Below, piece after piece: positions 26,385-35,101 of a DNA stretch of 55,856 nucleotides. Where the stretch lies: NCBI GenBank assembly GCA_903904685.1, contig CAIVDS010000112.1, forward strand, positions 1 to 55,856, given 5' to 3'. The DNA is from an uncultured Verrucomicrobiota bacterium. GTDB lineage: Bacteria > Verrucomicrobiota > Verrucomicrobiia > Opitutales > Opitutaceae. The position numbers were made by a program, and so were the translations under genes. Numbering within the stretch: position 1 is the first letter of the stretch; each line of letters begins with the position of its first letter. The notes under the pieces were generated by a model. The model did no database searches and was not told the origin of the DNA. It saw only the letters and a program-made list of their open reading frames with translations.

Positions 26385-28166
26385 ATGACCGAACCCATCT
26401 ACATCAGCAGTGTGACGCCGGAAGAGGCGGCCAAACTCAAGGGGGGCACCCGGCAATTGACGCGTGAGGAAGTGGCCGAACGCGAGGTGGGAACGACCAC
26501 GGTGACGCCTTGTTTGAGCCGGTGGCTGATCGCGCTTTTTCTACTCACGATTATCGCCGTGCCGGTGATCCAGCATGTGATTGAGGTGCGAGCGGGCAAG
26601 AGCCGCGCGTTCCATCCCAAGGCAGCCGATGCCGCGCTTATTCCCGGACAGGCGTTGCAAGCGTCGAAGAATCCGCCGGTCCCGACCGCATGGGGAAAGA
26701 TCCAGGCGGTCAACAGTCTGTTCCTGCGCGATGTGAAGGCTTACGAAAAGGCGCAGGAGGACGAGTCCTTCCTCGCGGTTGCCGCGATTCCGCCTACGCA
26801 GGCGATCACCGCGGCGCTGCTCGGGCTGGGCAACGAGCAGGTTTACATCGGGCGCGACGGCTGGCTCTTTTATCAGCCGGAAGTAGGTTACCTCACGAAC
26901 GAGGGCTTCCTCTCGAAGAACTTTCTGCGCGCCCGTGCCCGTGCCGGAAACGCCGGTGACGAGGTGCAGCCCGATCCGCTTAAGGGCATCTTGGATTTCC
27001 GTGATCAATTGGCCGCGCGCGGCATCCGTCTGCTGCTCCTGCCTGCTCCCGTGAAGCCGATAATCGAGCCGGAACACCTTTCTTTCCGCTACACGCCGCA
27101 GACCGGCGTCGTGCTGCAAAACCCTTCCTATGCCGCTTTTCTGAAGGCGCTGGACGCGTCCGGCGTGGATTATCTGGATGTCTCCGGCGCGCTCGCCGCG
27201 GCGAAAAAAGAATCCGGTCTTCCGCAGTTTTTGAAAACGGACACCCATTGGACGCCCGAGGCGATGGAACTGGCCGCCACGTTGCTTGTTGAAAAATTAT
27301 GGGTGCTCGGCATTTCGTCTGCTGACTCCGCAGGCCTGAAGCACACGACCGAAACCATCGCGGGTCGCGGCGATATTGCCGCCATGCTCAAGCTTACGGC
27401 GACGTCCACGCTGTATCCGCCTCAGACCGTTACGATCCATCCGGTCAGCAAGGCCGACGGCTCTCCGTGGTCGCCCGATCCCTCCGCCGACGTGCTCGTG
27501 CTCGGCGACAGTTTTACCAACATCTATTCGCTCGAAGCGATGGGATGGGGAAAGTCGGCGGGCTTCGTCGAGCAGGTCGCGTTTCAACTCCAATCGCCGG
27601 TCGATGCGATCCTGCGCAACGATGCCGCGGCCCATGCCACCCGCGACCTGCTTGCCCGCGAGCTCACCCAGGGCCGCGACCGTCTGGCAGGAAAGAAGGT
27701 CGTCGTGTGGGAATTTGCCATGCGAGAGCTCTCGGTTGGCAATTGGAAGCTCGTCAACCTGCCCGCCGTCACGCCGCGCACACCGATGGCCACCAGTGTG
27801 TCCACCGGCTCATTTTACGCACCGCCTGATGGTGGCGGGCCGGTGCGCGTGACCGCGACGGTCACCGCCCTCGCAAAGTTCCCCCGGCCGGGGAGCGTTC
27901 CCTACAAGGATCATATTTTTTGCGTTTCCCTCTCCAATGTCTCCGGTCCCGGCGTTCCGGCGGGCAGCCGGGCGGTAGTTTATCTGTGGAGCATGCGGGA
28001 CAACGTGCTTACCTTCGCCTCTGGCTGGAAAACCGGCGACCTCGTCACTTTGAATCTCAAATCATGGGGCGATGTCGCCCCCGACCACGAACGCTTCAAC
28101 CGCAGTGAACTCGACGACGACAAACTCCAACTTGAAACGCCCTGCTGGGGCGAACCGCTAAAATGA
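26385..28166 (+). CDS. AlgJ/AlgX-like SGNH acetyltransferase, membrane anchored
   Basis: A 593-residue protein. A cytoplasmic tail of about 45 residues precedes a single transmembrane segment (WLIALFLLTIIAVPVIQHVI). The outside part has the AlgJ/AlgX SGNH-like fold: YIGRDGWLFYQPEVGYL, LRFRDQLAARGIRLLLLPAP-like block, D286-T-H288-W, and GDS376FTNIYS with the candidate nucleophile. A C-terminal beta-rich extension of about 130 residues resembles the carbohydrate-binding part of AlgX, which is inference. It starts 4 bp after algI and overlaps the next gene by 4 bp (ATGA). It would take acetyl from AlgI and put it on the polysaccharide. Confidence 0.86.
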   Translation: MTEPIYISSVTPEEAAKLKGGTRQLTREEVAEREVGTTTVTPCLSRWLIALFLLTIIAVPVIQHVIEVRAGKSRAFHPKAADAALIPGQALQASKNPPVPTAWGKIQAVNSLFLRDVKAYEKAQEDESFLAVAAIPPTQAITAALLGLGNEQVYIGRDGWLFYQPEVGYLTNEGFLSKNFLRARARAGNAGDEVQPDPLKGILDFRDQLAARGIRLLLLPAPVKPIIEPEHLSFRYTPQTGVVLQNPSYAAFLKALDASGVDYLDVSGALAAAKKESGLPQFLKTDTHWTPEAMELAATLLVEKLWVLGISSADSAGLKHTTETIAGRGDIAAMLKLTATSTLYPPQTVTIHPVSKADGSPWSPDPSADVLVLGDSFTNIYSLEAMGWGKSAGFVEQVAFQLQSPVDAILRNDAAAHATRDLLARELTQGRDRLAGKKVVVWEFAMRELSVGNWKLVNLPAVTPRTPMATSVSTGSFYAPPDGGGPVRVTATVTALAKFPRPGSVPYKDHIFCVSLSNVSGPGVPAGSRAVVYLWSMRDNVLTFASGWKTGDLVTLNLKSWGDVAPDHERFNRSELDDDKLQLETPCWGEPLK

Positions 28167-29191
28167 ACATCAAAAGCATCTCGTTGTTTCTTCTTCTGGC
28201 CGCCCCGCTCGTTGCCGCCGATCCCGGAGCGTCTCTTCGTGAGACCTGCGCCGCAAAGGCGGCGACTGTGCCCGTCGTTCAAGGCTCCACCGGCTGGCTG
28301 TTTCTGCCTGCCGAATTGCGGCATGTGAGCGTCGGCAAGTTCTGGGGGGACGACGCGGTCAAGGTCAGCAAGGCAACCAAGCCGGAAAGCGCCGATCCGC
28401 TGCCCGCCATCCTCGACTTCAAGGCCCAGTTGGATACGGTCGGCATTGAGCTGATTCTCGTGCCCGTGCCCGCGAAGGCGTTTGTCTATCCGGAGGCGCT
28501 GCTTGGGGGCGACCCGACCGGTCCGGCACCCATGCGCATGGACACCTTCCACCAGCAGTTTTATGCTGAGCTGCGCAAAAACGGGGTCACCGTGATCGAC
28601 CTGTTGCCCGACCTGCTGGCGCAGCGGAATGCGGCCGACGGCCCGGTCTTTTGCAAGACCGACACGCATTGGTCGGGCGCGGGCATTGCCATCGCCGCGA
28701 AAAAAATCGAGGCGTTGCTCAAGGACCGTCCTTGGCTGGCCAAGATGACGAAGATGCCGACGGTCGCCGTTGAGCGACGGATCGACGTCACTGGTGATTT
28801 GCAAGGCATGCTGGGGGCGCCGGGACAGGAGACCCTGTCGTTGAGCTTTGTCGGCACCGCCGACTCAAACGGTGCGACGGCGGTCCCTGACGACCGGCAA
28901 AGCCCGATCGTACTGCTAGGCGACAGCCACACGCTCGTGTTTCACGTTGGCGGCGACATGCACGCTTCGAGCGCAGGGCTGGCCGACCAACTCATGCATG
29001 ACCTCGGCATTCCGGTGGACCTCATCGGTGTGCGCGGCTCGGGCGCCACGCCGGCGCGGATCAATCTCATGCGTCGCGTGCGTGGCGACGCCGGATACCT
29101 CGCCGGGAAAAAGGCCGTCATCTGGTGCTTTACGGTGCGCGAGTTCACCGAGGGGTCCGGCTGGAGCAAAGTCACGCTCGCGAAACCCTGA
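28163..29191 (+). CDS. Second AlgJ/AlgX-like SGNH protein, secreted
   Basis: A 342-residue protein with a signal peptide (ISLFLLLAAPLVAA). It has the same SGNH-type signature as the gene before it: GSTGWLFLPAELRH, ILDFKAQLDTVGIELILVPVP, D167-T-H169-WSG and LLGDS255HTLVF. It lacks the transmembrane anchor and the C-terminal extension of its neighbour. Translation is probably coupled through the ATGA overlap at 28163-28166. Two such proteins with one AlgI suggest two acceptor specificities or a relay, as AlgJ and AlgX form in Pseudomonas. Confidence 0.85.
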   Translation: MNIKSISLFLLLAAPLVAADPGASLRETCAAKAATVPVVQGSTGWLFLPAELRHVSVGKFWGDDAVKVSKATKPESADPLPAILDFKAQLDTVGIELILVPVPAKAFVYPEALLGGDPTGPAPMRMDTFHQQFYAELRKNGVTVIDLLPDLLAQRNAADGPVFCKTDTHWSGAGIAIAAKKIEALLKDRPWLAKMTKMPTVAVERRIDVTGDLQGMLGAPGQETLSLSFVGTADSNGATAVPDDRQSPIVLLGDSHTLVFHVGGDMHASSAGLADQLMHDLGIPVDLIGVRGSGATPARINLMRRVRGDAGYLAGKKAVIWCFTVREFTEGSGWSKVTLAKP

Positions 29192-29197
29192 TTTTTT

Positions 29198-31138
29198 ATG
29201 TCCTCATTCCAATCCTTCGCCGCGGTCACCTCTGCGGGTATCGCTCTTCATGATGCCGCCCAACGCAAGTTGGCTGATCTCTCGCTCGCCTTTGCGGTCG
29301 GCGCCAAGACTTGGACGGTCAAGTCCCTGCGCGAGACGTCGGCAGGCTGGATCGGCCTCACGGAAGATCCCGCCGTTACGGTGGAGATCACCCGTGCGGC
29401 ATCGCATCTCTGCATTGAGCTGCGCGGGCCGTTCGGTCCGGCGGCCGACGTGAGCTATTTCCGTGGTTCGACAATCAAGGCGAGCCATGCGCATGCCTTC
29501 ATCCCCGACGTGAATCTCGGGAGTTTTTCAACGGTGCAGGATCGCACCTTCACGCTGACCAACCAGGCGGCGATGAGGCAGCGACTCGGAGTGAAGGAAG
29601 AACTATGGATGCTCGCGCCCCCGCCGCATGTGATCGGGTTCGGTACGGCCTGCGGCGAGGGCTTCGCCTTTTCGATTCCCGAGTGTCTGCCATCCGATGC
29701 CGTCCAGTTCGTGATCAAGCAGAAGACATTGCAGATAGATTTTCTTCATCACGTGGCGGCGTGCGATGGCGGACGGCTTCCCCGGGTTTACATCGATCTT
29801 GGAGTCGCAACCAAGGCGGAGTCGCTGGACCGTCATCTCGGTCACGCACGCGCACTCGGCCTGGTAGTGGCCGACAAACCGCAGCCCGCTTGGTGGCATA
29901 ATCCGCTTTACTGCACCTGGGGCGACCAATGCCGACTCAGTCTGCACGGAATGGCCCGAGGCGAATGTCTCACGCGCGAGCGCATGCTGGGATGGGCGGA
30001 TAAGATCCGCACGTTCTACTCCGGTGAGGTGAACTTCATCATCGACGATGGCTATTTTCTCGGGATGGGGGACTTTCGTCTGCGTCCGGAACTGTTTGCG
30101 TCGGTGGAGGCTTTCCGCGATTTGATCGCCGAGCTGAAGCGGAGAAATTTCCGCGTGATCCTGTGGTATACGCCGTTTTGGGTGGAAAAGAACGCTGCGG
30201 TTTTGACGGATCATCCCGAGCGGATACTTCACCGGCATGATGGCACGCTGCTCGACGAGACGGGGGACTGGAAGGAGCGGTATCACTTGGACTGGACGCA
30301 TCCCGGAGTGCGCGAGGACCAGCGCATGTTGATCAGGCACTTTCTCACCGATCTCGATGCAGACGGCTTCAAGATCGACATGACCTACGCCCACCCGCCG
30401 ACACGCGACGTGGTATTGCACGATCCGACGTGGGCGGCGGGCAATCTCTTCTGCAAACGCGTGGTCGAGTTCATTCACACCGAGGCGACATCGATCAAGC
30501 CCGACGTTTTTCTCACGGTGAACGGAGTGGAGAGCTACCTGCAGCCCTACACGAGCGCGGTGCGGCTCAACGATCTCTTCAACTTCACCGATGCGACCAA
30601 GTGGTATGAGCGGGCCGAGTTGGTCACGCGGATCATGCCCGGCGTGGCGATCGATGTGGACGGCTGGCCGGCGGCGATATGCAAGCTCCGCGAATATCCC
30701 TTCGTCGCCTCCGTCTACGGCGCGCCGGTCAACTACTATCTCGATGGCACGGAGGTCGGCGACGTGGCGTTTGGCTATGCCGAGATCAACCGCATGGCCT
30801 CGGTTTGGGCGACCTACTCCCACGCACCGGTGCACGCCGACGAAAAGATCATCATCGAGGCGGAAGCCGAGCGCTTCGAGCGTCGCGATGCGACCGGCGG
30901 CCTGCGGGCGCTGTCGCTGGCCCGACGAGTGTTCATAGCCTATGGAAAGACGATCCGTGTGACGGCCAACACCGCGATGGCGGTCTCGGTGCCGTTGGAA
31001 GGCGTCACGGTATCGAAGGCCGTGCGCGTCAACCGCGACGGCACGAGAGAACCGGTGATCCTGCACATCGAGACGGGGCGCGCCTTGTTTTTCGCCGAGG
31101 ATGCCGGTGACGGAATTCTTTACTACGAACTGGCGTGA
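29198..31138 (+). CDS. GH36-like (clan D) glycosidase
   Basis: A 646-residue protein with no signal peptide. An N-terminal beta-sandwich of about 230 residues is followed by a TIM barrel. NFIIDDGYF and NFRVILWYTPFW are strands of the clan-D barrel. ADGFKIDMTY holds the candidate nucleophile D394, and DVDGWPAAICKLREYP is further on. A C-terminal beta-domain ends the protein. It is close to alpha-galactosidase-type GH36/GH31 enzymes; the exact specificity cannot be read. It begins 7 bp after the acetylation genes, so it probably belongs to the same operon and acts on the same or a related glycan. Confidence 0.8.
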   Translation: MSSFQSFAAVTSAGIALHDAAQRKLADLSLAFAVGAKTWTVKSLRETSAGWIGLTEDPAVTVEITRAASHLCIELRGPFGPAADVSYFRGSTIKASHAHAFIPDVNLGSFSTVQDRTFTLTNQAAMRQRLGVKEELWMLAPPPHVIGFGTACGEGFAFSIPECLPSDAVQFVIKQKTLQIDFLHHVAACDGGRLPRVYIDLGVATKAESLDRHLGHARALGLVVADKPQPAWWHNPLYCTWGDQCRLSLHGMARGECLTRERMLGWADKIRTFYSGEVNFIIDDGYFLGMGDFRLRPELFASVEAFRDLIAELKRRNFRVILWYTPFWVEKNAAVLTDHPERILHRHDGTLLDETGDWKERYHLDWTHPGVREDQRMLIRHFLTDLDADGFKIDMTYAHPPTRDVVLHDPTWAAGNLFCKRVVEFIHTEATSIKPDVFLTVNGVESYLQPYTSAVRLNDLFNFTDATKWYERAELVTRIMPGVAIDVDGWPAAICKLREYPFVASVYGAPVNYYLDGTEVGDVAFGYAEINRMASVWATYSHAPVHADEKIIIEAEAERFERRDATGGLRALSLARRVFIAYGKTIRVTANTAMAVSVPLEGVTVSKAVRVNRDGTREPVILHIETGRALFFAEDAGDGILYYELA

Positions 31139-31187
31139 AGACCGCACCAGTGTATGCGGGTCGCATCTCGTGACGCGCATCCGCTTA

Positions 31188-32702
31188 TCAGGGAATTGAA
31201 ATCTCGATCAGCTCGATCGCAAAGGCGGTCAGCGTCGAGTTGATGCGGAGGATGCCTTGGTCCGTCGTTACCTCGGTTGTTTCAATTCGGGGACGGGAGG
31301 CGAGATGGAGACTTTCAAGTTGCGATGGTGTCGGCCATGCGGGGCTCCCCATGTCATTCCAGGCGGGTTTCGCCCAGCCATGATTCTTGTCGACCAGGGA
31401 GCGTGTGAGACGAACACGCCGAGGTAGACCGTCCAGTTCGATCATGAACTCCCGAGGTTTGCCCGCCCCGATCATTTCCTCGGATTCGGCGGCTGTATCC
31501 CACTTGGCCTCTGAATTGACGTAGTGCCGATGGTTATAGAGGAGAATCTGCCAGCCGTGCCCGGAGCGGAAGATAGCGCATCCATCGGTATTGTGAAGGA
31601 GGGTATGACCGACGCGGTTTAGGAAGGCGTAGGCGTGGAAGCCCGGTTTGCGAATGCCATGAACCGTGAGCAGTCCCCAGCCACCATGAAACTCGGCCTC
31701 TCCGGGCGGCGCTTCTTCCGAGACATCTGAAAAAACCCACCGGGCGAGCGAGTCGACGAGACCGATGCAGCGCAGCACATTGAAAAGTGTGAAGCTGGCG
31801 TTGAAGAGATGATCGTGACAATGGTCCCGGGCCGACGGCGAGCTGCCCCATTCGTTGCAGTGGATCGGGGCTTGGGGGAAAGGGCCGGCATCCATGATGC
31901 CCCGGAGCCGGGTGAGATCTGTGAGGGTCGCGTTCGCATCGCGAACCACCCGGTTGAAAACTCCCGAGGCTGCATCAAAGGGAAAATTTGTCGGGTATGG
32001 GTGGGTCGACAGGAAGTCGGCGGGCAGTCGATTTATTACGCAAAACTCCATGAACGTCTTGAGCCACACCGGCTGGTAGACGCCTTCTGCGTCGGGCACG
32101 AAATTGCTGGTAGCCGGGCCGCCGATCTTCAGGGAAGCATCGACGGATTTCACGGCGTCAGCGCTTTGCCGGTAGAGTTCAAAATACTCCGCCTGGGTGC
32201 CTTTCCAGAAGGCGATGTCAGGCTCGTTCCAGACTTCGAAGTTCCATGTTCGCACTTCGTCCAAGCCGTAGCGATCCACCAGCGCCTGGACGGTTGCACG
32301 GACCATTTTGTGCCAGTCGGCGTAAGACACAGGCGGACACCCCGCGCACTTGACTGAAAAAATGCGATTGTCATTCGAGGCCATCCACACGGGGATGAAA
32401 CTCAGTTCGACAAACGGCTTCAGGCCTATGGAGAGATAGTAGTCGTAATTTGAAAAGAGGTATTGGAAATTGAAGTCACCGTCCCGCTTGTGCCAGACGA
32501 ACATGTCGTCGTGGAAGATGCCGTGCTGACGGAGTTGCTGGAATCCACATTCCTTTACGGCGGTGGCCAGCGCCGCGCGGTAATCGGCGCGCAGGGCCAG
32601 GCCGGCGCGATCACCGCAGACGACTTTTTTCCAGTAAGGTTCAAAGGATGTTCCTTTGGAAGTTGCCGAGATTTGAACGGGGTTCATGTGACAATAAGAC
32701 AT
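31188..32702 (-). CDS. Glycoside hydrolase family 39-like (beta-xylosidase type)
   Basis: A 504-residue protein with no signal peptide, so cytoplasmic. The GH39 barrel is recognisable: FQQLRQHGIFHDDM, then NFEVWNEPD with acid/base E160, DFLSTHPYPTNFPFD, and IHCNEWGSS with nucleophile E284. The C-terminal beta-sandwich (SGHGWQILLYNHRHYV) is also typical. The start could be ATG 32702 or ATG 32687 (MNPVQISA); neither has a ribosome site. It converges with the GH36-like gene and is the last of three minus-strand carbohydrate genes. GH39 enzymes release xylose or uronic acids from oligosaccharides. Confidence 0.86.
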   Translation of the reverse strand: MSYCHMNPVQISATSKGTSFEPYWKKVVCGDRAGLALRADYRAALATAVKECGFQQLRQHGIFHDDMFVWHKRDGDFNFQYLFSNYDYYLSIGLKPFVELSFIPVWMASNDNRIFSVKCAGCPPVSYADWHKMVRATVQALVDRYGLDEVRTWNFEVWNEPDIAFWKGTQAEYFELYRQSADAVKSVDASLKIGGPATSNFVPDAEGVYQPVWLKTFMEFCVINRLPADFLSTHPYPTNFPFDAASGVFNRVVRDANATLTDLTRLRGIMDAGPFPQAPIHCNEWGSSPSARDHCHDHLFNASFTLFNVLRCIGLVDSLARWVFSDVSEEAPPGEAEFHGGWGLLTVHGIRKPGFHAYAFLNRVGHTLLHNTDGCAIFRSGHGWQILLYNHRHYVNSEAKWDTAAESEEMIGAGKPREFMIELDGLPRRVRLTRSLVDKNHGWAKPAWNDMGSPAWPTPSQLESLHLASRPRIETTEVTTDQGILRINSTLTAFAIELIEISIP

Positions 32703-32741
32703 GCACCGTAATGCGGCTTTGAACTGGGATCGAACGCAAAA

Positions 32742-35018
32742 TCAATTGACGCGCAGCAATGAGCGAGGGCCCACCTCGATGGGACGCGAGACGGCGGCAA
32801 CGCCGGGGCGGACGCGCAGGTGCAGGGTGGTGCGAATGGTTTCCTGCAAAGGATTCCAGCAGAGCGCGGGGAACGGGCCGTCGTGGTTCACGTTCCATGC
32901 CGCCGCATGCGGCGAGAAAACCAAGAGACGGTCGTCGTCGGCATGTCCGATTTCGCCGCCGAAGGTAAGGCGGTTGGGCAAGGGCTCGGCTCCCTGGTAG
33001 GTGGCCTGGAGCGTCTGATCCCATGGGTTTTCATAGGAGACGAACGGGAAGCGGCCGTAGATGGCGCGCTCGTTGGCAAAATCCTTCGACGGACGGTAAA
33101 GAACGCGGCCTTGCGTGTCGTGGATGCGTTTGTGAGTTCGCGCGGCCGGCATCATGGCGAGCGTGGTGCGCGACGTGAGCCAGATAAGGTCATACATGGC
33201 GTCGGGCAGTTCCATGTAGGCGGCAAGCGCGGCGATGGAGCGGACACCGTCGCAGGACTCGAAGGGAGGGAACTCCGCGATCTGGTCTCGTCCGCTCTGC
33301 GCGCCGTGCGCCCAGCCACGCGTATCAAAATCGGGAACTGGACTGCGATTGATGGTCGAGTAGAAGAGGGCCGACAGGAAGTTGGCAAAACGACGGGCGG
33401 CGGCGAGGTAGGAGGCTTTGCCGGTAAACCGATACGCCTCGAGGTTGGAATAAATCGCGTGGGCGTAGCCGAGGGTGCGGGCCTGGTGGCCGGCGGGGCA
33501 TTTCTCGCCGAAGCCGCCGCCGAAAAACCAGAAACGCTCGTCGAGCTGGGCGTTGATGAAGTCGAGCATGCTGAGGGCGTGGTCGGAGTAGCGTTGGGCA
33601 CCCAACGCCCGCCCGCCGAGGAAGAGCACGTGGGCGGCAATGGAGCGCACGCCGTAGTCGCCGAGGCCTTCGGGTTTGGCACCGTCGCGATGGGCGACGA
33701 GCATGCCGTCGAGGTAGCGGGTGGCGGCCTTGCTTAACGAGGGCATGACGTCAGGCCGCAACGCCAGCAGGCGCATGGCGGGCACGGCCACGAAAAAGCA
33801 GATGCCGAGCGTGAACGCCTGCGCTGGGTCGGCCTTGGCGACATACGCGGCGAATTTTTCTCCGAGCAGGCGGGTGCGGTCGGTCAGCGTCGTGTCGCCG
33901 CGCCAGTGCGCGAGGTAGGCGGCCGGGGCGAGCCAGAGCATGGAGAACCCTTGGTCGAGACCGCCGGCTTTCGGGCGTGTCCCGTCGATGTAAACGGCGA
34001 TGCCGCGCTCGGAGCTCCACAGTCCGGGGATTTCATCCTGACGAAGCACCTTGATCAGTTCTTCGGATGCGGTCTGCCAGGTCACACCTTGGTCGCGGGC
34101 GATTTTTTGCGCATGGATGATGCCGTCGGCTGGCATGGAGCGCAGGAGGAGGCGTCCCCAGGCATCCTGCAGCCATGCATCGGGCGTGCGTTTGTCGTCA
34201 TCGCCGGTGAAATCGATGATGACGCACTGGCGGATAGTTTCGCCGCGTTCGACGAGAAGGTTGGGGTCCTTCTTGAGGGTTGATGACCAGTTGAAGGCGC
34301 CGACGATGAATTTATAGCCGTTCCGTCCAGTGCCCTCGGCGAATTCCGCGGTGGGGTCGTAGGTTTCGTCGCCGTCGCCGATCACGCGACGGGTAGGGGT
34401 GGCGTAGAGGTCGGAGAAGGTGCTTTGCGCAACGTCGAGGAGGAGGGTTACGCGGCTACGGCCGGCGTCGGTCGTGATCTGGTGGGCGAGGTAAGGGGCG
34501 AAGGTTTCGGCGGTCATGCGGGCGACGCCCGGGCGGTTGTAGAACCAGAGCGGGTTTTCCCATTCGATGCCGGTGAGTTTTTTGCCTTTGGCCGTGACGA
34601 GGATCGGCTCCATGCCGATGGCGCAAAGCACACTCTCTTCTCCCTCGTGCACATAGGGCGTCTCAAAACTCGCCAGGGCTTCCTGCAACTCCACGTCGGC
34701 GGGCGGGGTGAGCGAGGTTCGCACTACGAAGCCCGGGCCGGACTCCGGCAGCGACACGCTTATTTCACAGGGAATGGGCGTGCCGTAATAGGACACCGAA
34801 CCGCGGAAAATTTTGCGGCTCTGCGTGTCCTCGGCGAGGGAGAGGAGGAGGGCGCGCTCGTTGCCGACCGACATCCACTCGTGGTCCTTGAAACGCAGGT
34901 GGCGCTTCTCTCCGAGGTAGAACCAGTCGGGTTTCCAACCGGTGGCGGCGGTGCGGATAAAGACGCAACGCTGACTGCCGTTGATAAGTTCCATGCGGTC
35001 GTTTTTTGGAGGCTGCAT
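32742..35018 (-). CDS. Large (alpha/alpha)-barrel-like protein of unknown CAZyme family
   Basis: A 758-residue protein from ATG 35018; GTG 35042 and ATG 34994 are alternatives. The first 270 residues are beta-rich. Residues about 300-700 show helical segments with conserved aromatic and Gly-rich turns (HGAQSGRDQIAEFPPFESCDG, YAHAIYSNLEAYRFTGK, RFWFFGGGFGEKCPAGHQ), as in (alpha/alpha)6 glycosidases or uronyl hydrolases. I recognise no named family. It has no signal peptide. It lies 40 bp upstream of the GH39 gene on the same strand, with a GH43/GH32-like propeller gene 83 bp upstream, so all three probably act in one pathway. Confidence 0.72.
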   Translation of the reverse strand: MQPPKNDRMELINGSQRCVFIRTAATGWKPDWFYLGEKRHLRFKDHEWMSVGNERALLLSLAEDTQSRKIFRGSVSYYGTPIPCEISVSLPESGPGFVVRTSLTPPADVELQEALASFETPYVHEGEESVLCAIGMEPILVTAKGKKLTGIEWENPLWFYNRPGVARMTAETFAPYLAHQITTDAGRSRVTLLLDVAQSTFSDLYATPTRRVIGDGDETYDPTAEFAEGTGRNGYKFIVGAFNWSSTLKKDPNLLVERGETIRQCVIIDFTGDDDKRTPDAWLQDAWGRLLLRSMPADGIIHAQKIARDQGVTWQTASEELIKVLRQDEIPGLWSSERGIAVYIDGTRPKAGGLDQGFSMLWLAPAAYLAHWRGDTTLTDRTRLLGEKFAAYVAKADPAQAFTLGICFFVAVPAMRLLALRPDVMPSLSKAATRYLDGMLVAHRDGAKPEGLGDYGVRSIAAHVLFLGGRALGAQRYSDHALSMLDFINAQLDERFWFFGGGFGEKCPAGHQARTLGYAHAIYSNLEAYRFTGKASYLAAARRFANFLSALFYSTINRSPVPDFDTRGWAHGAQSGRDQIAEFPPFESCDGVRSIAALAAYMELPDAMYDLIWLTSRTTLAMMPAARTHKRIHDTQGRVLYRPSKDFANERAIYGRFPFVSYENPWDQTLQATYQGAEPLPNRLTFGGEIGHADDDRLLVFSPHAAAWNVNHDGPFPALCWNPLQETIRTTLHLRVRPGVAAVSRPIEVGPRSLLRVN

Positions 35019-35101
35019 AAAGGGAGAAAGCTCACCGGACACATGGGTGAATACGATCCATACAGAATGGAACGCATTCCATCGTTACAAGCCGGAGGGT
35101 T

